A program made the position numbers and the translations under genes. From Acidobacteriota bacterium (lineage in GTDB: Bacteria > Acidobacteriota > Vicinamibacteria > Vicinamibacterales > CAVVIG01), in the NCBI GenBank assembly GCA_018268955.1, contig JAFDVO010000005.1, positions 1 to 64,000 on the forward strand: a DNA stretch of 64,000 nt. The letters are read 5' to 3'. A model generated the notes under the pieces. It searched no databases, was not told the origin of the DNA, and was given only the letters and a program-made list of their open reading frames with translations. Of the stretch, positions 18,812-26,962 are shown piece by piece. Numbering within the stretch: the stretch's first letter is position 1; each line of letters opens with the position of its first letter.

Positions 18812-19809
18812 CGCACGAGGAGCGCATCAAACGGGTCGCCGCCTTCGGCTTCACTGACCGCCAGGCTGCCTTCCTGGTCGAGGTGATGCTCCACTCCGGC
18901 TTCTTTCTGGGCCGTCAGTACTGCGCGTTTGCCCGCATCGTCCGCGGACAGAAGATGGTCGACTTCCTCGAGAAGCTGACCAGCCGAAGGCTCGCCACAC
19001 CCTACCTGTGCGGACACAGCAAGGCTCGCGTCTACCACCTGCACAACACGTCGCTCTACGACGCCATCGAGCAGCGAGATGTGCGCTTCCGCAAGCGCAT
19101 GGCGCTCGGCCGGGCACTCGAGCGGCTGATGATCCTCGACCACGTTCTCACGTATCGAGACTTCCACTGGCTCGGTTCGGAGGAGGACAAAGTCGCGCAC
19201 TTTCTCACGACGACGTCTTTGGACCGTGACGCACTGCCGCGTCTGACCTTCGGCGTGGAGCCCAACATCACGGTACGGCACTTTCCCGACAAGCTGCCCA
19301 TTGGCGTGTCCCCAGACGGTCGGAGGCACGCCTTTCTCTACCTCCTGGTGAACCCGCTGCCGCATGACTTCCGCGTGTTCCTCCGTAGGCATGCGGAACT
19401 GTTGCGCGCGTTACCGGCGTGGTCGATCCAACTGCTGGTGCCGATCGACCAGCCCGACCCAGAGGGCCGGGCGCAACGCCTTGCCGAGCACTACGAGAGC
19501 GCCTTCAGACAGGAGCTCGCCGCGCCACTGGATCCCGTCACGGCCAACGAGCTGCGCTGGTTCTGGGAGGCGCGCACGCTGGGGACGGGCGTCGCTGAGG
19601 ACAAACGCCTGCGACGAGCGCGGCGCCTGTTCGGGACGCCCCGATTCCGAGCGCTACGCCGTGTGTTGGAAGTCGATGGACACCGCGCCGTCGATGTCGC
19701 CGCCTCGAGAAGCCTCGCGGACGCCATCGAGCGCGCAGAGGGCCGGATTGAACGTCATGAGATTCGCCGCCAGTACTTTCGTTTGTCTCGCGCGGTCGGC
19801 ACGGCCTGA
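18808..19809 (+). CDS. Second winged-helix protein of the putative relaxation pair
   Basis: 333 aa, translationally coupled (ATGA) to the preceding gene. The N-terminal winged helix spans about 12-85 (FTDRQAAFLVEVMLHSG, MVDFLEKLTSRRLATPY, ARVYHLHN). The middle has HFPDKLPIGVSPDGRRHAFLY, which lines up with the nuclease-like core of its neighbour, but acidic and Lys catalytic residues are not evident. The C-terminal third is helical and Arg-rich. It may be a catalytically dead partner that binds DNA in a hetero-complex. No known family is recognised with confidence, and it stands immediately before a 450-bp region rich in inverted repeats. Confidence 0.55.
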   Translation: MTHEERIKRVAAFGFTDRQAAFLVEVMLHSGFFLGRQYCAFARIVRGQKMVDFLEKLTSRRLATPYLCGHSKARVYHLHNTSLYDAIEQRDVRFRKRMALGRALERLMILDHVLTYRDFHWLGSEEDKVAHFLTTTSLDRDALPRLTFGVEPNITVRHFPDKLPIGVSPDGRRHAFLYLLVNPLPHDFRVFLRRHAELLRALPAWSIQLLVPIDQPDPEGRAQRLAEHYESAFRQELAAPLDPVTANELRWFWEARTLGTGVAEDKRLRRARRLFGTPRFRALRRVLEVDGHRAVDVAASRSLADAIERAEGRIERHEIRRQYFRLSRAVGTA

Positions 19810-19817
19810 GTCGCGAG

Positions 19818-19864
19818 GGGGGAACACCGGGGGGGAACAGGACCCTCGCGCGAGGTGTTCCCCC
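19818..19864. repeat. Inverted repeat with G-tracts and central palindrome
   Basis: The arm GGGGGAACACC at 19818-19828 is matched by its exact complement at 19854-19864. Inside, at about 19831-19839, GGGGGAACA occurs again as a direct repeat, and the 12-bp palindrome CCTCGCGCGAGG spans 19844-19855. It may act as a transcription terminator after the upstream gene or as a protein-binding array; there is no T-tract on the plus strand. Confidence 0.7.
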
Positions 19865-20032
19865 TTGGCGTGCGGCCGAGCCGCTGGCCCCGCCACTTCC
19901 TGGTGGTGCGCTCCCTGTCAGTGGTCGTCGGCTAAGCCCTTGCCCCGAAGGAGGTTACGGATGCCCAGAACGGGCGGCGTTCTCTGCCGCCCGCTGGCTG
20001 CCGGCAGCCGAGCGACGGGATCACTGAGGGAA

Positions 20033-20110
20033 CCGTGGCGTGAGCGACCACGCTTTTGCACCGCTCGCGCTGCCAAGCCTGCGGCCAGCGCGTGGTCGCT
20101 CACGCCACGG
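20033..20110. repeat. 21-bp perfect inverted repeat
   Basis: The left arm at 20033-20053 and right arm at 20090-20110 are exact complements over 21 bp, separated by a 36-nt spacer that itself contains a smaller dyad (GCGCTG at 20067 and CAGCGC at 20086). A perfect 21-bp repeat is far beyond chance at this scale and implies a selected DNA or RNA structure. Its place in front of the RHH-like gene suits a relaxosome or operator site. Confidence 0.85.
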
Positions 20111-20259
20111 CCGCCCATAACCGTCGAGTTTCATCTGCAGCGAGATCCGCGGGTGGTCACCACCGCGGAAATGTCGCTGCATTCTGCCGCGATTCTGCCG
20201 CGCTCAGTGCCGTGGAACCAGCGGGCGATGTGTTCGCATTAGCCCCTGCAGGAGGAACC

Positions 20260-20577
20260 ATGCCGCTCATCAAACCGCGCACCCGTGGCAAGCAGTTGGT
20301 CCGTCGGATCGTCAGGTTCGATCGCGAAACGAACGAGACGCTGTTTGCCTACGCGCATTTCCTCGGTGAGTCCACAGATTACGTGCTCAACGAGGTCATC
20401 GACACTGTCCTGGCCAAGGACAAGGAGTTTCTGGCCTGGCGTGCCGAGAACCGCACGTCGTTCGTGCCGCCGCAACCGGCCAACCAGCCGGTCAGAAAGC
20501 GCCGTTCCAAGCGCCGCGCCGATTCGCAGCCGTCTACACCGGAGGCCGCCAGCGCGCCGTCGGCCGCGCTCGCCTGA
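20260..20577 (+). CDS. Small RHH-like DNA-binding protein, candidate relaxosome accessory factor
   Basis: 105 aa. The ATG at 20260 has an ideal GGAGG site; a longer in-frame ORF from 20056 would run through the inverted repeat and is rejected. The core KQLVRRIVRFDRETNETLFA, then LGESTDYVLNEVI, looks like a beta strand plus two helices of a ribbon-helix-helix protein, followed by a basic, Pro/Ser-rich tail (RKRRSKRRA). RHH proteins such as MobC or TraJ relatives bind transfer origins. It is immediately upstream of the VirD4 gene and next to the repeat-rich gap, which supports such a role. Confidence 0.62.
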   Translation: MPLIKPRTRGKQLVRRIVRFDRETNETLFAYAHFLGESTDYVLNEVIDTVLAKDKEFLAWRAENRTSFVPPQPANQPVRKRRSKRRADSQPSTPEAASAPSAALA

Positions 20578-20602
20578 TGGGCGGGTAGGAGGGTAGGCCA
20601 CC

Positions 20603-22594
20603 GTGATCCGGATGTTGGTGGAACAACGCGTCGTCGTCGCGATGCTGATCGCTCTGGGTGTGGGCGCCGCTGGTGTCCACGCCTATCCGGTCGATCGGGG
20701 CAACGTGTACCTGCAAATCATCGAACTGCGGAATCCCGCCGCGTTCCTGGTGCTGGTGTACGGCTACGCCACGCTCTGGTTCACGACGCCGTTCTTCGCA
20801 GCATCGATGCTCGGTTCGCTCACGACCATCGTCGCGTACCGTCGACCTGCTCGCGCCAAACAGCGTTCGCTGCCGGCCTACGTCGCACCGGAACGGCGAC
20901 CGGCACCCACGCTCGTGCTCGGGGAGAGTCATCTCGAAACGATGAGCGGACGCGCACCGCAGCCCTCGTGGCTGACGATTCCTCAGCGCGGGCTCTACAC
21001 GGGCGTCATGGTGATCGGTGCCGTTGGAACAGGCAAAACATCCGCGTGCATGTTCCCGTACACCGACCAACTCCTCCGCTGGAAGGCGAGCGATCCGGAG
21101 CGCAAGATTGGCGGCCTTGTCCTCGAAGTCAAGGGCGACTTCTGCCAGCAGGTACACGGGATGCTCACCCGTGCCGGACGTGCCTCGGACTACACCGAGA
21201 TCCGCCTCGGCGGCGACATCTGCTACAACCCGCTCCACAACGACCTAGACCCGTATGCTGTCGCCTATGCGGTCTCGACGCTAGTCAACAACCTGTTCGG
21301 TAAGTCCAAAGAGCCGTTCTGGCAGCAGGCGTACACGGATCTCCTCAAGTTCGTCATCCTGCTTCGGCGCCTTGCGGACGGCTACACGACCCTCGCCGAG
21401 GTGTATCGGTACGTCCTCGAAGACGGAAAGATTGAGGCAGAGATCACCAAGCTGAAGGCCGCGCTGAGTCAGCCGCCGGAAGTGGTCGTCGTACCGCTCG
21501 CGAACTACGAGCTTCAAGATCTGGCGACCGCGGGCTGGAGGGACTGGTTCCAGGAAGGTCCAGAGCACATGGCGCGGCAGTACAGCGCCGACCTCGAATC
21601 ACATCTGCAGGAGCACAAGATTCCCTACGAGGTACGCAGAACCAAGGGGACCGCGTGGCTTGATCGGAAGCATCAGATCGAAGCGGTGGACCGATGGTTT
21701 ACGTACGGCTGGAAACGACTCGACAATCGTCTGCGGTCCTCGATCACAGAAGGCATCGTCGTTTTCCTCTCGCTGTTTGACGAGAATCCAGCCGTTCACC
21801 GGACGTTCTGCCCTCCACGAAGCGTTTACGCCAGCACGCCGAAACCGGGAGAACCGAAGCCCCTTCCTCCGCTGGAAGAGCTGCTCGAATCGGGCCATGT
21901 GCTGGCGCTTAACTTTCCAGTCGGTCTGAACCCCGGGCTTGCGCGCGCCGTGGGCGTGATGTTGAAGCTGGATTTCCAGCGCGCAGTCATCCAGCGCATC
22001 CCGAAGATCACGGCGCACCCTGAGCGGATCTGGCGCGATCTGCTCTTCGTGTGCGACGAATATCACGCGTTCGCGACCGTCGGCGAAACCGACCCGACCG
22101 GCGACGAGCGAACCTTCGCGCTGTCACGCCAGGCACGGCTCATTCCCATCGTCGCGACTCAGAGCGTCAGCTCGCTTCGCTCCGCGCTTCCCGGTGACGA
22201 GAGTTGGCGCACGTTGCTCCAGTGCTTCCGGACCAAGTTGTTCCTCGCGACCAGCGACGAATTCACGGCGCGAGCGGCGGCGGATTTGTGCGGTCGGCGC
22301 GACCGTCTCAAGGCCCACTACACGCTGTCCGAAGGCGGCCAGGGCGCACATATCTCCCTGCTGACGGGCAGGGCAACCGCCGCAAGGCAAACGGTGAGCG
22401 CGAGCAAGAGCTATGCGCCGCATCACGAGTACATCTTCTCGCCGCGTGTCTTCACCGAGTTGCAGAACGGGCAGGCCATTGCGTTGCCGTACGACGGCCT
22501 CAACCCGATGCCTCCGCAGTTCTGCTACCTGAAGCCGCACTACCTCGACGTCCAGACGAGCTACTTCGACCATGTCGCACGGGGGCAGTTGTGA
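20603..22594 (+). CDS. traG: VirD4/TraG type IV coupling protein
   Basis: 663 aa, GTG start. Two N-terminal transmembrane helices (about 9-27 and 48-78), then the AAA-type motor with Walker A GAVGTGKT at 139-146 and Walker B LLFVCDEYHAF near 475. The motif VATQSVSSLRSAL is a family signature. It recruits the DNA-protein complex to the secretion channel. Its stop overlaps the VirB11 start by 4 bp. Length and motif order are as expected for TraG proteins. Confidence 0.94.
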   Translation: MIRMLVEQRVVVAMLIALGVGAAGVHAYPVDRGNVYLQIIELRNPAAFLVLVYGYATLWFTTPFFAASMLGSLTTIVAYRRPARAKQRSLPAYVAPERRPAPTLVLGESHLETMSGRAPQPSWLTIPQRGLYTGVMVIGAVGTGKTSACMFPYTDQLLRWKASDPERKIGGLVLEVKGDFCQQVHGMLTRAGRASDYTEIRLGGDICYNPLHNDLDPYAVAYAVSTLVNNLFGKSKEPFWQQAYTDLLKFVILLRRLADGYTTLAEVYRYVLEDGKIEAEITKLKAALSQPPEVVVVPLANYELQDLATAGWRDWFQEGPEHMARQYSADLESHLQEHKIPYEVRRTKGTAWLDRKHQIEAVDRWFTYGWKRLDNRLRSSITEGIVVFLSLFDENPAVHRTFCPPRSVYASTPKPGEPKPLPPLEELLESGHVLALNFPVGLNPGLARAVGVMLKLDFQRAVIQRIPKITAHPERIWRDLLFVCDEYHAFATVGETDPTGDERTFALSRQARLIPIVATQSVSSLRSALPGDESWRTLLQCFRTKLFLATSDEFTARAAADLCGRRDRLKAHYTLSEGGQGAHISLLTGRATAARQTVSASKSYAPHHEYIFSPRVFTELQNGQAIALPYDGLNPMPPQFCYLKPHYLDVQTSYFDHVARGQL

Positions 22595-23592
22595 GCAGCC
22601 TTGATCGGATTCTGCCGTTCCTGAAACCGATCGAGGATCTCCTCTGTGATCCGACGATCACCGAGGTCATGGTCAACGACGGAGGTCGGCACATCTTCGT
22701 GGAGCGCGACGGCACCATCGAGGCTGTGCCCGACCGAACCCTCGAAACGCGAAACCTGACGGTCGCGATCAAGAACATCGCACGGGCGTGCGGCGACGAG
22801 ATTTCCGACGCACAGCCGCTTCTGGATGCACGACTCGAGGACGGCTCCCGTGTGGCGGCGATGTTCCCGCCCTGCGCCGTGGCGGGTCCGGTCCTGACCA
22901 TCCGGAAGTTCACACGCCGCTATAGCCTCGACGATCTCGTTGCGATCGCTTCGCTGACTGCTGCAACCGCGAGGGAACTGACCTGCGCCATCGCGACTGA
23001 GCAGAACGTCCTGATCTCTGGCGGTACCGGTACTGGCAAGACCACGCTACTCAACGCGCTGGCCGCGCACATTCCCGATCACGATCGCATTGTCCTGATC
23101 GAAGAGACCGCAGAGATTCATCTGAACAAACCGAACGTGGTTCGACTCGAAGCACGACGTGCGCAGCCACCGCTCGGCCAGGAGGCGCCGCTGCCTCCAG
23201 TCACGATAGCGGACCTCCTTCGTGCGGCCCTGCGGCATCGGCCCGATCGCATCCTGGTTGGTGAGGTCCGTGGCGCGGAAGCGTTCGACCTGCTGCAAGC
23301 GCTGAACACCGGACACCTCGGCAGTCTCAGCACCATCCACGCGAACTCCGCAGAACAGGCCCTCACACGTCTGGCGCACTGTGTGCTGACAGCGAACGTG
23401 GGTCTGCCGCACCGGAGTATCCGCGAAGCCATCGGATTGGCGATTCATCTCGTCGTACACATCGGTCGAATTGGCGGACACCGTCGCGTGACACAAGTCG
23501 CGGCAGTCCGCGGTTACGACGTTCCAAGCGATCGGTTCCTGCTTGAATCGCGGCTGCTGGACGATCCGGTGCCGCAGGGAGCCTTGTCATGA
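22591..23592 (+). CDS. trbB: VirB11/TrbB secretion ATPase
   Basis: 333 aa when started at the GTG at 22591 (GTGA overlap with the coupling protein); a longer in-frame ORF from 22204 lies inside that gene and is rejected. The N-terminal domain (1-110) is followed by the RecA-like ATPase domain with Walker A GGTGTGKT at 144-151, the Asp box ILIEETAEI-type region, and LVGEVRGAEAFDLLQALNTG with the HLGSLSTIHANS His box. This hexameric ATPase switches between pilus assembly and DNA transfer. Its stop overlaps the following lipoprotein start. Confidence 0.94.
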   Translation: MSSLDRILPFLKPIEDLLCDPTITEVMVNDGGRHIFVERDGTIEAVPDRTLETRNLTVAIKNIARACGDEISDAQPLLDARLEDGSRVAAMFPPCAVAGPVLTIRKFTRRYSLDDLVAIASLTAATARELTCAIATEQNVLISGGTGTGKTTLLNALAAHIPDHDRIVLIEETAEIHLNKPNVVRLEARRAQPPLGQEAPLPPVTIADLLRAALRHRPDRILVGEVRGAEAFDLLQALNTGHLGSLSTIHANSAEQALTRLAHCVLTANVGLPHRSIREAIGLAIHLVVHIGRIGGHRRVTQVAAVRGYDVPSDRFLLESRLLDDPVPQGALS

Positions 23593-24068
23593 GACCGCTC
23601 TTCCGTCAGTTACCTGTCTTGCTCCTGATCCTTCCACTGGCCGCGTGCGGAGGCGGCGGCTCCGCGCCGACCTCACCGACGCCGGCGCAGTCGTTCCTCG
23701 CCGGCACATGGCGAGGCACCATGACGATTCAGCCGAATCCCACAGGCCCGCAGCCTGGTGCCCCGGTCAGCGGCACCGTGACCTGGACCTTCGAGGTGGT
23801 CCCGCAGACGAATCTGCAGGCTTTCCGTACCACCATCCGCTCCGAGAACAGCTGGCTGCCGATCACCCTGACTTCATCGACGTCGATGATTCCGTCCAAC
23901 ACGCCGCCAGCCCAGATCAGCACACAGGGCGAGTACGACTCCCCACGCGGGTGCCGTGGAACATTCGGGAGTTTCGCCACGGCCGAGGCCCGCAGCATTC
24001 AGGGCAGCATCACCGGGGTCGATTGCCCTGTGCCCTTCACCGGATCGGTCACCCTCACGAAGGAGTGA
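23589..24068 (+). CDS. Lipoprotein coupled to VirB11
   Basis: 159 aa. A lipoprotein signal with lipobox LAAC (Cys at about 20) is followed by a Gly/Ser/Pro linker and a beta-rich domain (GTWRGTMTI, GTVTWTFEV, SITGVDCPVPFTGSVTLT). Two Cys residues near 122 and 147 could form a disulfide. The start overlaps the VirB11 stop (ATGA). It might take the VirB7/TrbH role in the outer-membrane core, which otherwise has no candidate in this operon, but it is longer than typical VirB7. Confidence 0.75.
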   Translation: MRPLFRQLPVLLLILPLAACGGGGSAPTSPTPAQSFLAGTWRGTMTIQPNPTGPQPGAPVSGTVTWTFEVVPQTNLQAFRTTIRSENSWLPITLTSSTSMIPSNTPPAQISTQGEYDSPRGCRGTFGSFATAEARSIQGSITGVDCPVPFTGSVTLTKE

Positions 24069-24072
24069 CAAA

Positions 24073-24969
24073 GTGGAATCGATCGACCAGTGCGCGCCGA
24101 TTCGTTTCCTCGAAGCAGCCTTCGCCCCCGACGACTCGATCGGCGTGCTGCTGAAGACCTATCGCACGGGCCAGGTCATTCAGCGGATCGTGCCTGTCAA
24201 AGCTGCGATCAGCGACCGATTTCAGGCGTGGCTTCGTTACATGAACGCGCACGGCTGGAATGTGTACGTCGGCGTGAATGCCTATCGGCCCGGGCGATCG
24301 CGCGCTCGCGAAGCGGTGACCCAAGTGCGGCATCTGTTCCTCGAGGAGGACCTTGACGGTCCAGGACTGCTCGCCGTCCTGTCCACGCGATCGGACCTTC
24401 CTCCGCCATCGTACGTGCTGCATTCGTCGCCCGGTCGGCTACACGTGCTATGGCGCGTCCGGGACATCTCGCCCTCACGAGTCGAGCAGTTGCAGAAGCA
24501 ACTCGCGCGAGAACTGCTGACCGATCGCGCTGCAACATCGTGCACGCAGACCACGAGATTGCCGGGACTTTTCAATCACAAGCGACGGCCATCGGTTCGT
24601 GTCGGCATTGAGTACCTCCACTGGCGAGATGTCTTCGTGGCGGGGGATCTGCCTGCCGTCGGTGCTGCGACACTTCCGTCGAGCGTTCCCAGGGTGCGGC
24701 GACCGTTGCCTGCCGCGCGCTCAGTGGAGCGCGCACGCGCATTTCTCCGGCGCGTCGATCCCGCTGTCGCCGGACAGCAGGGCGATCTACAGACGTTTCG
24801 TGTCTGCTGTCGAGTCGTGCGCGGATTTGATCTCTCAGACGACGAGGCGGAGCGCGCGCTAAGCGACTGGAATGCGCGATGCGAGCCGCCGTGGTCGGAA
24901 CGCGAGCTGCGACAGAAGGTTACGAACGCGAGGAGGTACGGGCGCGAGCCTCAGGGTGGTCTTCTGTGA
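24073..24969 (+). CDS. RepB-like DNA primase of the mobile element
   Basis: 298 aa from the GTG at 24073, which has AAGGAG 7 nt upstream; the longer ORF from 23956 overlaps the lipoprotein gene. The core NVYVGVNAYRP, then LFLEEDLDGPGL, VLHSSPGRLHVLWRV, QTTRLPGLFNHKR matches the RepB/archaeo-eukaryotic primase fold, with the acidic pair and the HVLWR strand. The C-terminal helical part (about 230-298, SDDEAERALSDWNARCEPPW) resembles primase C-terminal modules. It probably primes complementary-strand synthesis after transfer. It is the last gene of the transfer operon. Confidence 0.8.
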   Translation: MESIDQCAPIRFLEAAFAPDDSIGVLLKTYRTGQVIQRIVPVKAAISDRFQAWLRYMNAHGWNVYVGVNAYRPGRSRAREAVTQVRHLFLEEDLDGPGLLAVLSTRSDLPPPSYVLHSSPGRLHVLWRVRDISPSRVEQLQKQLARELLTDRAATSCTQTTRLPGLFNHKRRPSVRVGIEYLHWRDVFVAGDLPAVGAATLPSSVPRVRRPLPAARSVERARAFLRRVDPAVAGQQGDLQTFRVCCRVVRGFDLSDDEAERALSDWNARCEPPWSERELRQKVTNARRYGREPQGGLL

Positions 24970-25183
24970 CGTCGCCTCATGCGTATGCTCGTATCTCAGC
25001 AATGAAAAAGGCAAAATGCACTATTGACTCCTAAGGCACATGGTTGTATTGATAAATCTTCCCGTCACCACGCACGCGCTCTCAGGGCCGTGCGTCCCAC
25101 CCCTGTTCGACGGCGTCCTCAGGACCTGCTCGAACCAGCCACTGCCACGCGGTCTCAGGCCCACGGCAGTCTTGGAGACAACC

Positions 25184-25507
25184 ATGTCCAAGTCAAAAGG
25201 CGAAGTCGTTGTGTCTGTGTCGATCATCCCGAATCAGCAGGGTTCTCCCGCAGGGAAGCTCGCTGACGCGGAGGTGATGTTTGGAGCCGAATCAGGCCCG
25301 CTCAGCGGGATGAAACTGGTCGGCTTCGCAGTATGGGAACGTCGCGCTGGAGGGAGAAACGTGACGTTCCCGGCCCGGCAGTACTCCGTGAATGGGGAAC
25401 GCCGGAGCTTCGCACTGCTGCGTCCCGCGAACGGGGATGCCAGTGCGCAGGAGGCGATCAGGCAGTGCATCCTGGACGCGTACGAGCGCTCCGAGGAGCA
25501 TGCCTGA
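25184..25507 (+). CDS. SpoVG-like small protein, copy 1
   Basis: 107 aa from the ATG at 25184 (GGAG 6 nt upstream). The sequence GKLADAEVMF, GMKLVGFAVWERR, NVTFPARQYSVNGERRSF, ALLRP and a C-terminal helix follow the order of SpoVG-like single-domain nucleic-acid-binding proteins (strands, a V/F-P-x-R turn, terminal helix). A second copy is encoded at 29795-30100. The match to SpoVG is a pattern inference, but the paralogy is plain. Its position after the transfer operon suggests an establishment or DNA-maintenance role. Confidence 0.65.
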   Translation: MSKSKGEVVVSVSIIPNQQGSPAGKLADAEVMFGAESGPLSGMKLVGFAVWERRAGGRNVTFPARQYSVNGERRSFALLRPANGDASAQEAIRQCILDAYERSEEHA

Positions 25508-25521
25508 TCGACCAGAGAGGA

Positions 25522-25555
25522 CCCAGGCGGTGCGGGCTCAGCCCCGCCGCCTGGG
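25522..25555. repeat. GC-rich hairpin between accessory genes
   Basis: CCCAGGCGG at 25522-25530 pairs with CCGCCTGGG at 25547-25555, and inner bases (GCGGG against CCCGC) extend the stem around CTCA. It lies between the SpoVG-like gene and the next gene and could attenuate or end transcription, although no T-tract follows. Confidence 0.6.
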
Positions 25556-25627
25556 GCCGCGGTTCTCTCGCGACGGGATGCTGATCCGTCGGCCGCGCGG
25601 CCGACGTCTCGCGGAAAGGACGCTGTT

Positions 25628-26794
25628 ATGGAAACCGTGACGCGCTTCGTCGATAGGCAAGCTGGTTCGCTCTCGGTGGCTTCAACACCAGGTGCGGACG
25701 CTGCGCGCACGCTCACCGCGACCGCGAGCTACCTGCTGTCGGAGGACGGCAGGAAGGCGTCACTTCTTTCGGGCGGCGACGGACGGTCGGTCCAGCAGAT
25801 CACGCTGCAAGTCCCGGCGAATCGCCTGCACTTGGTCTCCGTTGACCGGCAAGGCGTAGCGCGGCTCAAGCTCAGGCCGCGGTTCGAAATGAACGCCACT
25901 GGCATCATTCGCGTCGACACCGCGCCGATGTACGACTTGCCGCCGACCGTCGACGAGTTGTATCGCGCTGCAGCGAAGAATCACGAACTCGAGACCGCCT
26001 ACCACGCCCAGCGGACAGCGCTGCGGGCCAAACGAACGGACGACGGCCGTGCGCGGAGGCAGAGCGTCGCTGAAGCGTTTCTTGCCGACAAGGGTCAGCG
26101 TGCAGCCTCCCACCCGCCGCCGACTCCGAAGACCTGCTACGTGATCACCGATCGCGGAGGCGTGCTGTTCGACGTGTCGATCGATCAGGGCCTCGCCAAA
26201 GATGTGCCGCCGGAAGCGCACCGACGATTCCGCGCAGACCGGCGCGCCTATCAGGAGCAGGTCCGACAGGATCAGATCGCGCAGGCAGCCCTGCACGAGG
26301 AGAAGAAGCAATTCATCGCCGAGTGGATCAACACCAACGGAACCGAGGAAGAGAAGGCGCGGCAGGCATCCGGAGTCCTGCCGATGGCCGAAGCCGTCGC
26401 GCGAATTAGTGACCAACTGTTCGCGGCTATCGATACGCGACCCGTCTACGTGCACGACGGCGCTCAGCGGCTCCAGAAGTTCATCGGGGAGTGTACCGGC
26501 TCGGCCGACGTTGTGGTCACACCCGCCGACGTCGTGGCCCGCAGTGCCCACGCCACCATGGCCTCGGCCGAAGAATGGGCAGCCATCCGAGAGATTCAGG
26601 AGCAGCTGCCCGAAGCGCACGCAGTGCTCCGACATCATCTGCTGTTGTCGCGGCGGCACCAGGGCGTGCCGAGCATCGTCATCATCGGAGCACTCGTCAC
26701 GTTGAAGCACGGGCCGTTCGTGCTGCGTCGCGAGTACGTCGTGTCCGACAGGCAGTCCGCTGCCGCTCCTGTCACGGAGGTGGATCGCAACTGA
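25628..26794 (+). CDS. Hypothetical accessory protein of the element
   Basis: 388 aa with a GGAAAGGA site before the ATG. The N-terminal part (1-105) is beta-rich (LTATASYLLSEDGRKASLL, QITLQVPANRLHLVSVD, RLKLRPRFEMNATGIIRVD). The middle (115-230) is charged and helical, with a possible coiled coil (RRAYQEQVRQDQIAQAALHE). The end (350-385) is again beta-rich. No catalytic motif, signal peptide or membrane segment is visible. It lies in the hairpin-separated accessory block with DUF932 and RadC genes, a setting typical of plasmid leading regions. Function unknown. Confidence 0.65.
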   Translation: METVTRFVDRQAGSLSVASTPGADAARTLTATASYLLSEDGRKASLLSGGDGRSVQQITLQVPANRLHLVSVDRQGVARLKLRPRFEMNATGIIRVDTAPMYDLPPTVDELYRAAAKNHELETAYHAQRTALRAKRTDDGRARRQSVAEAFLADKGQRAASHPPPTPKTCYVITDRGGVLFDVSIDQGLAKDVPPEAHRRFRADRRAYQEQVRQDQIAQAALHEEKKQFIAEWINTNGTEEEKARQASGVLPMAEAVARISDQLFAAIDTRPVYVHDGAQRLQKFIGECTGSADVVVTPADVVARSAHATMASAEEWAAIREIQEQLPEAHAVLRHHLLLSRRHQGVPSIVIIGALVTLKHGPFVLRREYVVSDRQSAAAPVTEVDRN

Positions 26795-26892
26795 GATCGG
26801 ATTGGATCGCCGTCGCCCGGCCTGACGTGTCGACGGGCGTCAAGGCAGGCGGGGATCCCCACGCTCTCTCGCTGTGGTCGTCCTGACCACCC

Positions 26893-26914
26893 CCTCACGC
26901 CGCCCGGCGTGAGG
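26893..26914. repeat. Hairpin upstream of the DUF932 gene
   Basis: CCTCACGCC at 26893-26901 pairs with GGCGTGAGG at 26906-26914 around a 4-nt loop, in the leader between two accessory genes. Terminator- or attenuator-like, without a T-tract. Confidence 0.6.
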
Positions 26915-26962
26915 CGTCGTTCCACCTCGTCGCCCTCAGGGCACGCAGAAAGGAGCAGTCCA

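Larger units (their letters stand above)
19810..20259. other. Repeat-rich intergenic region, candidate transfer origin
   Basis: A 450-bp non-coding gap in an otherwise tightly packed transfer operon. It contains an 11-bp inverted repeat around a 12-bp palindrome at its left end and a 21-bp perfect inverted repeat further right. It lies between the putative relaxation proteins and an RHH-like protein followed by the coupling protein. Transfer origins are typically non-coding, dyad-rich and next to relaxosome genes, so this is the best oriT candidate in the element; no nick site could be recognised. Confidence 0.5.

Noticed and set aside
9041-24993. A 16-nt identical sequence (CATGCGTATGCTCGTA) at 9041-9056 and 24978-24993, both in non-coding gaps at the two ends of the transfer operon.
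   Set aside because: A single 16-mer match is about what chance gives in 64 kb, and it shows no clear dyad, so it was not reported as a regulator site.
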